DNA of 59,433 nt from Pseudomonadota bacterium. Its GTDB lineage: Bacteria; Pseudomonadota; Alphaproteobacteria; Acetobacterales; Acetobacteraceae. The stretch covers positions 1 to 59,433 of the forward strand of contig JAKADX010000022.1 of NCBI GenBank assembly GCA_021818505.1, written 5' to 3'. Below are positions 41,117 through 50,749 of this stretch, one piece after another (within the stretch, counting starts at the first letter, position 1; each line of letters opens with the position of its first letter). A program made the position numbers and the translations under genes. Below the pieces are notes generated by a model. It saw nothing but the letters and a program-made list of their open reading frames with translations. It did no database searches and had not been told where the DNA came from.

Positions 41117-41650
41117 CTAGCCGCCGGGATAGCGGATCGCCAGAACCTCGACCTCGACGACGCCCGAAGGCGTGTGCAGCCGGGCGGTGTCGCCGACGCG
41201 GGTGCGCAGCAGTGCGCGGGCGATCGGCGAATACAGGCTGACCTCGCCACGCCCCAGATCGGCCTCGTCGGCACCGAGGATGGTCACCGTGCGCTCCGCG
41301 TCGGCCTCATCGACATAGGTGACGGTGGCGCCGAAGAACACGCGGTCGCGCTGGGGCTGGCGGGTGGGATCGACCACCTCGGCGATTTCCAGCCGCTTGG
41401 TCAGGAACCGGACGCGCCGGTCGATCTCACGCAGCCGCTTCTTGCCATAGAGATAGTCGCCGTTCTCCGAGCGGTCGCCGTTGCCGGCGGCCCAGGACAC
41501 GATCTCGACGATGCGCGGACGCTCCTCGCGCAGCAGCGCGTGCAATTCGGCGCGCAGCCGGGCGTGGCCGGCGGGCGAGATGTAGTTCTTCGCGCCGCGC
41601 GGGATCGGCGGCGCGCCCTCCTCCAGATCATCGTCCTCCGCGCCCGCCAC
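41117..41650 (-). CDS. greB: Transcription elongation factor GreB
   Basis: 177 aa. N-terminal coiled coil with the acidic-tip signature GDRSENGDYLYGKKRLREID and the C-terminal FKBP-like domain VFFGATVTYVDEADAERTVT, VSLYSPIARALL. It rescues backtracked RNA polymerase by stimulating transcript cleavage. GTG 41650 is the best start; the ribosome site is weak. About 15 acidic residues precede the usual GreB N-terminus (GAEDDDLEEG). It lies 13 bp downstream of the CarD-family gene, so two RNA polymerase-binding factors are co-encoded. Confidence 0.9.
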   Translation of the reverse strand: MAGAEDDDLEEGAPPIPRGAKNYISPAGHARLRAELHALLREERPRIVEIVSWAAGNGDRSENGDYLYGKKRLREIDRRVRFLTKRLEIAEVVDPTRQPQRDRVFFGATVTYVDEADAERTVTILGADEADLGRGEVSLYSPIARALLRTRVGDTARLHTPSGVVEVEVLAIRYPGG

Positions 41651-41663
41651 GCGACGCCCGCGT

Positions 41664-42527
41664 TCAGGCGATCGTCTTGAGGAAATTCGCGAGCTTGGTC
41701 GCCGCCGTGGTCTTGTCGGTCTGATCGAGCGCGGCCAGTTCCGCTGCCAGCCGGTCCATCGCCGACTCGTAGATCTGGCGTTCGGAAAAGCTTTGGTCCG
41801 GCTGACCGGCGTTGCGGTGCAGGTCACGCACCACCTCGGCGATCGCCAGCGGATCGCCGGAATTGATCTTGGCCTCGTATTCCTGCGCCCGGCGCGACCA
41901 CATGGTGCGCTTGATGCGTGCCCGCCCCTTCAGCACCGCCAGCGCCTCGTCGAACAGCTTGCGTGTGGCCAGCTTGCGCAAGCCCGCACTGCGCGCCTTG
42001 GCGACCGGCACGCGCAGCGTCATGCGGTTTTCTTCGAACGTGATGTGGATGAGTTGCAGGCGATGGCCGGCGATCTCCTCCTCGGCGATGCGCTCGACGC
42101 GGCCGACGCCGTGGGTGGGATAGACCACGTAGTCGCCCTCGGCGAAGGTTTCGTCCTTGTTGCTGGCACGCGAGATCGGCGCAGGGCGGCCGTTGATCTG
42201 CGGCGGCACGGGGCGCGGCGGGTCGGCGGCCGGCGTCGTCTGGACGGGGGCCGGCGCAACCGGGGTTGCGGCGGCAGGGGCCGGGGGTGGCGCCGCCGGC
42301 TGGGCCTTGGCCGGGGCCGGATGCGCGGCAGGCGCCTTGGCCGGCGACGCCGCCGGGCCCGGTGGGGCGGCATCCGCCTTCTTCGGCGCTGGCGCCGGCG
42401 CGGAGGCCTTGCGCGGCTGCGGCTTGTCCGGCGCGGGCGGCGTGTGGGCGGCCGGCGCCGGCGTCTTGGCGGCCGGCCGAGCCTCGGCCTTCCGCTCAGT
42501 GGTTGCAGACGCCGCAGACGCCTTCAT
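41664..42527 (-). CDS. CarD/CdnL-family RNA polymerase-binding regulator with Pro/Ala-rich extension
   Basis: 287 aa. The C-terminal ~165 residues are CarD: FAEGDYVVYPTHGVGRVERI, LRVPVAKARSAGLRKL and RRAQEYEAKINSGDPLAIAE. It binds RNA polymerase beta and stabilises open complexes, mainly at rRNA promoters. The first ~110 residues are Pro/Ala/Lys low-complexity with repeated PAP and KAP elements, absent from usual ~165-aa CarD proteins of alphaproteobacteria. ATG 42527 has GAGGG upstream and the extension is in frame with no better internal start. Confidence 0.9.
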   Translation of the reverse strand: MKASAASATTERKAEARPAAKTPAPAAHTPPAPDKPQPRKASAPAPAPKKADAAPPGPAASPAKAPAAHPAPAKAQPAAPPPAPAAATPVAPAPVQTTPAADPPRPVPPQINGRPAPISRASNKDETFAEGDYVVYPTHGVGRVERIAEEEIAGHRLQLIHITFEENRMTLRVPVAKARSAGLRKLATRKLFDEALAVLKGRARIKRTMWSRRAQEYEAKINSGDPLAIAEVVRDLHRNAGQPDQSFSERQIYESAMDRLAAELAALDQTDKTTAATKLANFLKTIA

Positions 42528-42736
42528 GCCGAACCCTCGTGACCCTCTACGCACCATGCCCATCGCCCCAGCAACCGATCCGCGTGCTGGATTCCGTCCG
42601 ATCCGGGCTTCCCTCGGGACAGGTGGCGGAGCATGTGACTGCCCTGCTCCGCCGCCGCGCATCTTGTAACACAGATTGGCGGCCGCGTCATCCGGGGCAA
42701 GCATATCGGCGCCCGCGCGCCGCAGGGCAGAGTCGC

Positions 42737-43069
42737 TTACGGTTGCCCCGGCTCGGGTGAGAACAGCTTGGCCTTGTCGGGCTTGTCCTTCCACTCGTCG
42801 GCGTCGGCGGGCGGCTCACCCTTGCGGGTGATGTTCGGCCAGACCGCGGCATAGGTGCGGTTCAACTCCAGCCAGGCGGCGGCCTGGTCGTCGCTGTCGG
42901 GCACGATCGCCTCGGCGGGGCATTCCGGCTCGCACACGCCGCAGTCGATGCACTCGTCAGGGTGGATGACGAGCATGTTCTCGCCGACATAGAAGCAGTC
43001 CACTGGGCAGACTTCGACGCAGTCCATGTACTTGCAGCGGATGCAGTTCTCGGTGACCACGTAGGTCAT
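42737..43069 (-). CDS. fdxA: Ferredoxin FdxA (7Fe type)
   Basis: 110 aa, beginning [20 protein letters not shown] with CPVDC next, then [18 protein letters not shown]: ligands for one [3Fe-4S] and one [4Fe-4S] cluster. The ~50-residue C-terminal extension is normal for FdxA. An electron carrier of the cytosol. Start overlaps the S4-protein stop by 4 bp. Possible electron donor for the corrinoid activator, but that is inference. Confidence 0.95.
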   Translation of the reverse strand: MTYVVTENCIRCKYMDCVEVCPVDCFYVGENMLVIHPDECIDCGVCEPECPAEAIVPDSDDQAAAWLELNRTYAAVWPNITRKGEPPADADEWKDKPDKAKLFSPEPGQP

Positions 43070-43446
43070 CGCAGGCTCCTGGATGCGGGCCGGGGCGGCG
43101 GTTCAGGCGCGCGGTATGGCGCCGAATCCCCGCCCCCGCAAGGGTCGCGCGGCGCCGCCGCATCCTCGGGCACCTTGCGGTACAGCGCCGCCGCGCTGGC
43201 CGCATCGCCGCGCCGCTCGGCCAGTGCCAGCACCTCCACCACGCGCACGCCCCCGGCCAGCGGCAGCGTCACCACATCGCCCGCCCGCACCCGCGCGTGC
43301 GGCTTGTCGGTCGCCATGCGGTTGATGCGCACCAGGCCCGAGGCGGCGAGCCGCGCGCAGGCCTCGCGCTGGCGCAGGAAGCGCGCGCACCAGAGCCAGG
43401 TATCGAGCCTCTGCCAGCCCCGCGCCTGGGCGTCGGGTGCCGCCAT
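43066..43446 (-). CDS. S4-domain RNA-binding protein (Hsp15-like)
   Basis: 126 aa. The S4 motif is [20 protein letters not shown] with [20 protein letters not shown]. Hsp15 binds the 50S subunit with a stalled nascent chain and helps recycle it. The C-terminal ~35 residues are Pro/Arg-rich. Its ATG shares one base with the stop of the helicase gene (TGATG) and its own stop overlaps fdxA, making a three-gene unit helicase-S4-fdxA. Confidence 0.88.
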   Translation of the reverse strand: MAAPDAQARGWQRLDTWLWCARFLRQREACARLAASGLVRINRMATDKPHARVRAGDVVTLPLAGGVRVVEVLALAERRGDAASAAALYRKVPEDAAAPRDPCGGGDSAPYRAPEPPPRPASRSLR

Positions 43447-45938
43447 CAGCGCCGCAGCGCGGCGAGCGCCGCGAACGGGCCTTCCTGGCGCGCCGCCGCC
43501 GGGCGGGCCGGGGCTGGCTCGGGGCGGCGGCGTTGCGGCGTCATCAGTGCCGGCGCCGGCGGACCGTACTGGTCAGCCGCCAGCGGCGCGGCCGGCAGCA
43601 GGCGGAAGCCCAGGCCCCGCAGCACCGCCGGCACGAGTTCCGCCCGCACCGAAAGCCGCGAGGCGAGGTCGGCCGGCACCGGCACCGGCCGGCGGCGGCT
43701 GCTCCAGGCCAGTTCGGCGGCGATCCGCTCGGCGATGTCCAGCCGCAGCAGCACCGGCCCGGCCGGCACCCAGCCGATCGCGGCCGCATAGCCCTCCGGC
43801 CAGTCCTCCGGCGGCGGCATGGCGACCAGCCCCGGCGCGGGCAGGGACGGCAGCTTCGCCCCGCGCCAGAGCGCCCACAGCGCGGCGCGGCGAGCGGCGG
43901 CGCGGGGTTTCAGCAGCACGGGCAGGAACAGGGCGTGCCGGCCGGCGCGCACGCCCAGCGCCTTCAGCCGCCCGCGCAGCGCAGGCGAGGTCTCGGCCGC
44001 GATCGGCGCCACGCCGATCCCCTCCAGCAGCAGGTGCAGCCTGCCGCGCAGCAGTGGGTCGGCATCGGCCGCGGCGGCGGCGGCGAACAGCGGTGCCAAC
44101 GGCTCGCGCACCTCGGCGTCGACGAACCCCTGCAACCGCTGGCGCACCCGCTCGCGCTGCGCGCCGTCGAGGAACTCGCTATCCAGCACCTCGACCTGCG
44201 GGCGCAGCGGCGTGGCACCGGGGCGCAGGCGGGCGATCGGGGTGCCCTCCCAGGCGATGCGCTGGCTCGGCAGCCAGGCGAGCGCGGCGTTTGGCGCCGC
44301 CTCCAGCCGCGCCACGCGGCGCGGCATCTCCGCGCGCAGCGCGCGGCGGGCGGCGCGCAGCACGAGGCGGCGCTCATCGCCCTCGGTCAGCGGGTCGGGG
44401 ACGAAGCCGAAGCCGGCGATGTGGCCGACCGGATGGCCCTCCACCACCACCTCCCCGCGGCGCGTGACGGCGGAGAGCAGGTCGTCGCGCTCGCTGCCCT
44501 CCAGGCGGCGCAGCAGGTGGGCGGCGCGGCGATCGACGAAGCGCGTGGTCAGCCGCTCGTGCAATGCGTCCGACAGCAGATCCTCGACCTCGCGCGCGCG
44601 TGCCTGCCAGTGCGGCGCGTCGGCGACCCAGTCGGCGCGGGCGGCGATGTAGGTCCACACGCGCACGCCGGCCAGCCGCTGCATCAGCGTGTCGATGTCG
44701 CCGTCGGCGCGGGCGAGGGCCGCGATCTGTGCGGCGATCCAGTCGGTCGGGATGCCGCCGTCGCGCACGACATGGCCGAACACGCGCGCGCAGAGGCGCA
44801 GATGCGTGTCGTCGGCGAGCTTGCGGAAATCCGGGATCTGGCAGGCGTCCCACAGCAGCCGCACACGGCGCGGGCCGCGCGCGAGATCGCGGATCTCACG
44901 CTCGCGGGCCAGGGCCGCCAGCGTCTCCAGATCGCTTGCCTCGTTGCCGCGCACGAGGCCGGGGCCCGGCGGCGGCGCGTTGAGCGAGGTGACCAGCGCA
45001 TCGAGACCGCTGAAATCGAGATCGCTGTTGCGCCAGCAAAGCTGGTCCAGCGGCTCGAAACTATGCGCCTCCACGGCCTCGACGATGTCGGCATCGAGCG
45101 GGCGGCAGTCGGCGGTGGTGCCGAAGGCGCCGTCACGCATCCCGCGCCCGGCACGCCCTGCGATCTGCGCCACCTCGGCGGCGGCGAGCGCGCGCGGGCG
45201 ATGGCCGTCGAACTTCGCAAGCCCGGCGAACGCGACATGGTCCACGTCCATGTTCAGCCCCATGCCGATCGCGTCGGTCGCGACCAGGAAGTCCACCTCC
45301 TTGTCCTGATACAGCGCCACCTGGGCGTTGCGGGTGCGCGGCGAGAGGCGCCCCATCACCACCGCACAGCCGCCGCGGCGACGGCGGATCAGTTCGGCGA
45401 TCGCGTACACTTCGGCGGCGCTGAACGCGACCACGGCGCTGCGCGGCGGCAGGCGCGTCAGCTTGGCGTGGCCGGCATGGATCAGGTCGGACAGGCGCGG
45501 CCGCGTCTCGATCTGCGCCTGCGGCACCAGGCGTTGCAGCAGCGGGCGGATGGTCTCGGCGCCGAGGAACATGGTCTCGACCAGGCCGCGCGCGTGCAGC
45601 AGCCGGTCGGTGAAGACGTGGCCGCGGTCGGGGTCGGCGCAGAGCTGGATCTCGTCCACCGCGACGAACTCGGCCGCGCGATCGAGCGGCATCGCCTCGA
45701 CGGTGCAGGAGAACCAGCGCGCGTCGGGCGGGATGATCTTTTCCTCGCCGGTGATCAGCGCCACCTGCCGCGGCCCCTTGCGCGCCACCATGCGGTCGTA
45801 GTTCTCGCGCGCGAGCAGGCGGAGCGGGAAGCCGATGATGCCGGAAGCGTGCGCAAGCAGGCGCTCGATCGCGAGATGGGTCTTTCCCGTGTTGGTGGGG
45901 CCGAGCACGGCCTTCACCCGGGGGGCGAATCCGATCAT
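43446..45938 (-). CDS. SUV3-like DExH RNA helicase
   Basis: 830 aa. Motif I GPTNTGKTHLA (~12), motif II DEIQL (~100), motif III FLGAETIRP and motifs V/VI ATDAIGMGLNMDVDHVAF and QIAGRAGRG match the SUV3/Ski2-type helicases of alphaproteobacteria and mitochondria. The C-terminal ~450 residues include a long winged/helical region ending Ala/Pro-rich. In mitochondria SUV3 works with a 3'-5' exonuclease in RNA turnover; the bacterial role is less clear. ATG 45938 is chosen because upstream residues are Arg-rich non-family sequence. Confidence 0.9.
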   Translation of the reverse strand: MIGFAPRVKAVLGPTNTGKTHLAIERLLAHASGIIGFPLRLLARENYDRMVARKGPRQVALITGEEKIIPPDARWFSCTVEAMPLDRAAEFVAVDEIQLCADPDRGHVFTDRLLHARGLVETMFLGAETIRPLLQRLVPQAQIETRPRLSDLIHAGHAKLTRLPPRSAVVAFSAAEVYAIAELIRRRRGGCAVVMGRLSPRTRNAQVALYQDKEVDFLVATDAIGMGLNMDVDHVAFAGLAKFDGHRPRALAAAEVAQIAGRAGRGMRDGAFGTTADCRPLDADIVEAVEAHSFEPLDQLCWRNSDLDFSGLDALVTSLNAPPPGPGLVRGNEASDLETLAALAREREIRDLARGPRRVRLLWDACQIPDFRKLADDTHLRLCARVFGHVVRDGGIPTDWIAAQIAALARADGDIDTLMQRLAGVRVWTYIAARADWVADAPHWQARAREVEDLLSDALHERLTTRFVDRRAAHLLRRLEGSERDDLLSAVTRRGEVVVEGHPVGHIAGFGFVPDPLTEGDERRLVLRAARRALRAEMPRRVARLEAAPNAALAWLPSQRIAWEGTPIARLRPGATPLRPQVEVLDSEFLDGAQRERVRQRLQGFVDAEVREPLAPLFAAAAAADADPLLRGRLHLLLEGIGVAPIAAETSPALRGRLKALGVRAGRHALFLPVLLKPRAAARRAALWALWRGAKLPSLPAPGLVAMPPPEDWPEGYAAAIGWVPAGPVLLRLDIAERIAAELAWSSRRRPVPVPADLASRLSVRAELVPAVLRGLGFRLLPAAPLAADQYGPPAPALMTPQRRRPEPAPARPAAARQEGPFAALAALRR

Positions 45939-46056
45939 GGCCCCGATGGTTGGGGGTCGCGGCCGGTAATGCAAGGCCCGCGTGCGTATCGTCGTCCGGC
46001 CATTGAACCCGGCGGCCCGGCCGCGCATATGCGCGCGCGCAAGGAGGGCCTGACCG

Positions 46057-47901
46057 ATGACCGAGACGACCGCGACCGCCGCCGCCGAGCGCCATGATTT
46101 CGGCGCCGAGGTCGGACGGCTGCTCGACCTGGTGGTGCATTCGCTCTATTCGGAGCGCGAGATCTTCCTGCGGGAACTGGTCGCCAATGCCGCCGACGCG
46201 ATCGACCGCCGCCGCTTCGAGGCGCTGACGCATCCCGCGCTGGCGCTGCCGGAGGGGGCGAAGGTGCGGATCGTGCCGGCGCGGCCCGAGCGCACGCTGA
46301 CGATTTCCGACGACGGCATCGGCATGACGCGCGAGGAGCTGGTGACCAATCTCGGCACCATCGCGCGCTCCGGCACGCGCGCCTTCGGCGAGACGCTGGC
46401 GCAGGCGAAGCCGGAAGAGCGACCGAGCCTGATCGGCCAGTTCGGCGTGGGCTTCTACTCCGCTTTCATGGTCGCCGACGAGGTTGAGGTCGTCTCGCGC
46501 CGCGCCGGGACGGAGGAAGCGTGGCGCTGGGCCTCCGACGGGCGCGGCAGCTTCACCATCGCCCCGGCAGAGCGCGCGACGCCCGGCAGCGACGTGATCC
46601 TGCGGCTGAAATCCGACGCGCAGGACTATCTTGACGCCTACCGGGTGGAGACGGTGGTGCGCAAATGGGCCGACCACGTCACGGTGCCGATCACCATCGA
46701 ACGCGACGGCCGCGACATGCCGGCCAACGAGGGCACCGCGCTGTGGCGCAAGCCCAAGGCGGAGATCGACGAGAAATCCTATGTCGATCTCTACCGCCAT
46801 CTCGGCGCGATGTTCGACACGCCCTGGGCGACACTGCACTGGCGCGCCGAGGGAGCGATGGAATTCTACGCGCTGCTGTTCATCCCCTCCGCCAAGCCGT
46901 TCGAGCCGATGGAGCAGGACCGGCACAGCCATGTGCGGCTGCACGTGCGGCGCATGTTCATCACCGACGAGGCCGAACTGCTGCCGCCCTGGCTGCGGTT
47001 CGTGCGCGGCATCGTCGATACCGAGGACCTGCCGCTCAATGTCTCCCGCGAGATGCTGCAGGCGACGCCGGTGCTGGCGCGCATCCGCAAGGCGGTGACC
47101 AACCGGGTGCTGACCGAACTCAGGACACGTGCCAAGGATGCCGACGCCTACAACAAGTTCTGGGACAATTTCGGCGCGGTCCTGAAGGAGGGCGTGTGGG
47201 AGGACCCCGACCACCGTACCGACATCGCGCCGCTCCTGCGCTTCGCCTCCTCCGCCGTCGAGGGCCTGACCTCGCTGCCCGACTACGTCGCGCGCATGAA
47301 GGACGGGCAGGAAGCGATCTACGTGCTGGCCGGCGACAGCGTCGCGACCCTGCGCACCTCGGCGCAGCTTGAGGGCTTCCGCGCGCGCGGGATCGAAGTT
47401 CTGCTGCTCGGCGACCAGATCGACGCATTCTGGCCCGACCGGCTGCCGGCGTTCGAGGGCAAGCCGATCCGGAGCGTCACCCAGGGCGCGGCCGACCTGG
47501 CGAAGTTCGCGCCGGACGGCGAGGTGGCGGCGCCGGACGTGACGGCACTGCTCGCGGCGCTGAAATCCGCCCTCGGCGATGCGGTGGCGGAGGTGCGCGC
47601 GACCGACCGGCTGGTGGAGAGTGCGGTGGTGCTGTCGGCGGGCAGCGGTCCCGACCTGCAGATGCAACGGCTGCTGCGCCGCGCCGGCCGCGCCGGCATC
47701 GCCGCCCCGCCGGTGCTGGAGGTGAACCCGCGCCATCCGCTGATCGCGACGTTGCTGGCACGTCACGCGGCGGGCAGCGATCTTGCCGAGGACGCGGCCA
47801 TGCTGCTCGATCTGGCGCAGGTGCAGGACGGCGATCTGCCGCGTGATCCGGCCTCGTTTGCCCGACGTGTCGAACGGGCGCTGGCAGCGGTACGGGGTTA
47901 A
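46057..47901 (+). CDS. htpG: Chaperone HtpG (Hsp90)
   Basis: 614 aa. GHKL ATPase domain with [34 protein letters not shown] and [18 protein letters not shown]; the middle domain has [12 protein letters not shown]. Length is normal. It assists late folding of client proteins. AAGGAGGG precedes the ATG. It is divergent from the helicase gene with a 118-bp gap; no sigma-32 promoter is clear. Confidence 0.96.
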   Translation: MTETTATAAAERHDFGAEVGRLLDLVVHSLYSEREIFLRELVANAADAIDRRRFEALTHPALALPEGAKVRIVPARPERTLTISDDGIGMTREELVTNLGTIARSGTRAFGETLAQAKPEERPSLIGQFGVGFYSAFMVADEVEVVSRRAGTEEAWRWASDGRGSFTIAPAERATPGSDVILRLKSDAQDYLDAYRVETVVRKWADHVTVPITIERDGRDMPANEGTALWRKPKAEIDEKSYVDLYRHLGAMFDTPWATLHWRAEGAMEFYALLFIPSAKPFEPMEQDRHSHVRLHVRRMFITDEAELLPPWLRFVRGIVDTEDLPLNVSREMLQATPVLARIRKAVTNRVLTELRTRAKDADAYNKFWDNFGAVLKEGVWEDPDHRTDIAPLLRFASSAVEGLTSLPDYVARMKDGQEAIYVLAGDSVATLRTSAQLEGFRARGIEVLLLGDQIDAFWPDRLPAFEGKPIRSVTQGAADLAKFAPDGEVAAPDVTALLAALKSALGDAVAEVRATDRLVESAVVLSAGSGPDLQMQRLLRRAGRAGIAAPPVLEVNPRHPLIATLLARHAAGSDLAEDAAMLLDLAQVQDGDLPRDPASFARRVERALAAVRG

Positions 47902-48079
47902 GTATTCGCCATCCCGCATTGCGCGAGTACCCGGTTGTTTGCTGGGATTGCTGACACTGATGTCCTCGTGATTTGAAAAATTCCAGCCGCGATTTGGCGG
48001 CGGGGTTGTCGGGACGCGGTCGCGATGTCATGTGAGAAGCGGATCGGCCGCCCCGGCCGGTCGCGACGCGGGAGTGCCG

Positions 48080-49492
48080 ATGCCGGACGCCGAATTGCCC
48101 TGCGTATGGTCCGAACCCTCGGCCCGGCCGCTGCACGTCGTGCGTCCGGCGGGGCTCGAGTCGTTTCTCGCTTCGCTGCCGACGGCTGACGCCGCGTTCC
48201 TGCGCGGCTGCGACTTCGCTGGCCGGCCGGGTGAACTGGTCCTGCTCCAGGACGCCGACGGCATTGCCGGCGCAGTGTTCGGGCTGGGCGACGACCGCTC
48301 GCCGTTCCCGTTCGGCGATCTGCCGTCGCGGCTGCCGGGTTCGGTCGCATGGCAACTCGCCCCGGGCGATTACGATGCCGATCTGGCGGTGCTGGGGTGG
48401 TGCCTCGGCGCCTACCGATTCGCCCGTTTCAAGGCGCCCAGGCGCGCCCCGGCGCGGCTGGCGCTGCGTGCGCCGCACGACGCGGCGCGGCAGGAGGCGC
48501 AGGCGATCTGGATGGCGCGCGACCTCATCAACACGCCCGCCAATCTGCTCGGTCCGGCGGAACTCGCCGACGAAGCGGTGGCGCTGGCGGCGCAGTTCGG
48601 CGCGCGCCCGCTGCGCGTCGAGGGCGCGGCGCTGGCCGAGGCCTATCCGGCGGTCGCGGCGGTCGGCGCGGGGGCCGCGCGCGCGCCGGTGGTGGCGGGC
48701 CTGGACTGGCGCGGCAGTGCCGCGGCCGAGGATGCGCCGCTGCTGGCGCTGTGCGGCAAGGGCGTGTGCTTCGATTCCGGCGGCTACGACATCAAGCCGG
48801 CCGAGGGCATGCTGCGCATGAAGAAAGACATGGGCGGCGCCGCCGTCATGCTCGGCGTTGCGCGGGTGCTGATGCAGGCGGACCTGCCGATCCGCCTCAT
48901 GCTGCGCATCGGCTGCGTGGAGAACAGCATCTCCGGCACCGCGATGCGTCCGCTGGATGTGATCCGCACGCGGCGCGGGATCACGGTCGAGGTCGGCAAC
49001 ACCGATGCCGAGGGGCGGCTGGTGCTCGCCGACCTGCTGGCCGAGGCGTCGGACGCGCGGCCGGCGCTGCTGGCCGATGCCGCGACTTTGACCGGGGCCG
49101 CGCGTGCCGCCCTCGGCCCGGACCTGCCGGCGATGTTCGCGACCGACGATGCCTGGGCGGCGCGGCTGGCGGCGGCGGCGGCGGCAGTTCACGACCCGCT
49201 GTGGCGGCTGCCACTGTGGGACGGGTACGATACGTGGCTCGACAGCGGTGTGGCGGACCTGAACAATGTTTCCACCCGGCCGTTCGCCGGCGCGATTGTT
49301 GCTGCGCTGTTCCTTCGCCGCTTCGTTGGGCCGAAAATACCTTGGCTGCATTTCGACCTCTACGCGTGGAACGATGCAAATCGCCCAGGACGACCCGAAG
49401 GCGGCGAAGCGCAGGTGCTGCGCGCGCTTTGTTACGCGCTACGACAGGACGGTGTCCTTATGGGAGGCGACCGGAACATGGCGGTAACGTAA
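48080..49492 (+). CDS. Leucyl aminopeptidase family (M17) metallopeptidase
   Basis: 470 aa. The metal-binding motifs are KGVCFDSGGYDIKP, the Lys/Asp run MLRMKKDMGGAA and the M17 signature NTDAEGRLVLADLL. The N-terminal domain is short and divergent. It releases N-terminal amino acids, using two metal ions, in the cytosol. ATG 48080 with GGAG upstream is preferred over an in-frame start at 48032. No operon partner; the MarR-like gene follows after 136 bp. Confidence 0.93.
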   Translation: MPDAELPCVWSEPSARPLHVVRPAGLESFLASLPTADAAFLRGCDFAGRPGELVLLQDADGIAGAVFGLGDDRSPFPFGDLPSRLPGSVAWQLAPGDYDADLAVLGWCLGAYRFARFKAPRRAPARLALRAPHDAARQEAQAIWMARDLINTPANLLGPAELADEAVALAAQFGARPLRVEGAALAEAYPAVAAVGAGAARAPVVAGLDWRGSAAAEDAPLLALCGKGVCFDSGGYDIKPAEGMLRMKKDMGGAAVMLGVARVLMQADLPIRLMLRIGCVENSISGTAMRPLDVIRTRRGITVEVGNTDAEGRLVLADLLAEASDARPALLADAATLTGAARAALGPDLPAMFATDDAWAARLAAAAAAVHDPLWRLPLWDGYDTWLDSGVADLNNVSTRPFAGAIVAALFLRRFVGPKIPWLHFDLYAWNDANRPGRPEGGEAQVLRALCYALRQDGVLMGGDRNMAVT

Positions 49493-49533
49493 TCGGCATT
49501 TTCAAGAAACTTCGGCCGGCCTTAGAACTTGTA

Positions 49534-49563
49534 TTGACGCGGAGCGCGACGGATTCGGAATCT
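49534..49563 (+). promoter_or_regulatory. Promoter-like element before the MarR-family gene
   Basis: TTGACG (49534-49539), an 18-nt spacer and GAATCT (49558-49563), about 65 bases before the ATG. The -35 is a good match to the alphaproteobacterial housekeeping consensus, the -10 is poor. Confidence 0.35.
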
Positions 49564-49628
49564 TACCCTCACCTGCTTCGCGAGACGGGTTAGGAGATTT
49601 CCCGCAGTTGGATAGAGAGGAAGTAACG

Positions 49629-50024
49629 ATGGCAACAACACCAACCGCCGACCAGCTTGTGGCGATCCTGCGCGACACGATCGTCGCCCTGGTCCGCCGT
49701 GACGGCCCCGATCTGTCGGCCCGTCAGCTCGGCGTGTTCCTGACCTGCTACCTGCAGGACGGGGCGCACACCGTGCGCGGGCTGGCGGCCGACCTGAACG
49801 TGTCCAAGCCGGCGATCACGCGCGCACTGGACCGGCTCGGCGAGCTGGACCTGGCGCGGCGCAAGGTCGATCCGATGGACCGGCGCAGCGTGCTGGTGCA
49901 GCGCACGCTCAAGGGCACGGCGTTCCTGCGCGACCTGCGCAGCATCATGACGGAGGCCGTGACCACCTCGAAGAAGTCGATGCCCGCCGAAGCCAATGCA
50001 TCGCGCAAGGCCGCCAGCGCCTGA
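49629..50024 (+). CDS. MarR-family winged-helix regulator
   Basis: 131 aa. The winged HTH runs about 35-95 with TVRGLAADLNVSKPAITRAL, then LDLARRKVDPMDRRSVLVQR for the wing. The flanking dimerisation helices are short. It binds DNA as a dimer; the target and ligand are unknown. GAGAGGAAG precedes ATG 49629. The C-terminus is Lys/Ala-rich. It is isolated and may control itself. Confidence 0.85.
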   Translation: MATTPTADQLVAILRDTIVALVRRDGPDLSARQLGVFLTCYLQDGAHTVRGLAADLNVSKPAITRALDRLGELDLARRKVDPMDRRSVLVQRTLKGTAFLRDLRSIMTEAVTTSKKSMPAEANASRKAASA

Positions 50025-50051
50025 GTTCGCCGGCGGACGGACGATGGTCGG

Positions 50052-50663
50052 TCAGGGCACCGGGACGTCGGTGATCCGGCAAAGATCCTGGTGCCGCTGC
50101 TCCAGCGCCCGGTGGTCGGCGAACACCGCGCGCAGGTCGTAATAGCACTGGGTCGTGCGCGCCATGCGGATCACGGTGGCGGTGCCCGCCGGCAATCCGC
50201 CGCCCTCCAGTCGGTTGCGGCCCCAGCCGGGAACGCCTGAGGGTGTCACGTAAAGTTCGCGCAGGTCCTCCGCGCCGCGGTTGACCAGCCGGAATGACGG
50301 ATCGTCGAGCGACTTGGCGAGGCGCTGCTCCGGCCCGCCGACGGCGACGGCGTCTAGCGCGCAGGTGTCGAGGTGCCGCCGCTCCTCGCTGCTGCGGTCC
50401 GCAAACACGACTTTCAGGTCGATCACGCAGTTGCCGTCGATGCGGCGGTTGACCTGAAACGTGCCGCCAGGCGGTACGGACTTCCCGTGCAGCCTGTTCT
50501 GCCCCCAGTCGGGATCGCCCGCAGGGGTGACAAACACCTCGCGGACCGCGCTGGTGCCGCGGTTGACGAGGTTGAAGGACGGGTCGTGCCCGCCCTGCGC
50601 CAGAGCGGTCGGCGCGGCGATCAGCGTGGCGGCGAGGGCAAGCTTCAGGCAGCGGCACCTCAT
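50052..50663 (-). CDS. Secreted protein made of two tandem ~82-residue repeats
   Basis: 203 aa. A signal peptide (MRCRCLKLALAATLIAAPTA-LAQ) is followed by two homologous repeats. Repeat 1 starts DPSFNLVNRGTSAVREVFVT and repeat 2 DPSFRLVNRGAEDLRELYVT. Both contain a WG.NRL motif, a conserved Cys in NC/QC-x-x-DL and a closing C before the variable end. The two Cys per repeat suggest a disulfide per domain. Similar single- or double-repeat exported proteins occur in alphaproteobacteria without known role. Internal duplication is clear; function unknown. Confidence 0.78.
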   Translation of the reverse strand: MRCRCLKLALAATLIAAPTALAQGGHDPSFNLVNRGTSAVREVFVTPAGDPDWGQNRLHGKSVPPGGTFQVNRRIDGNCVIDLKVVFADRSSEERRHLDTCALDAVAVGGPEQRLAKSLDDPSFRLVNRGAEDLRELYVTPSGVPGWGRNRLEGGGLPAGTATVIRMARTTQCYYDLRAVFADHRALEQRHQDLCRITDVPVP

Positions 50664-50749
50664 GGCGGCATCCTTCGCGGTGGCGATGGGGATCACCGCA
50701 GGATAGGGTCCGCCCGGCCCGCGGTGAAGCGCGGCGCGGGGGCGGGACG

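Noticed and set aside
43437-46097. 886-codon plus-strand open frame
   Set aside because: Antisense to the SUV3-like helicase, which has clear helicase motifs; the frame has none.
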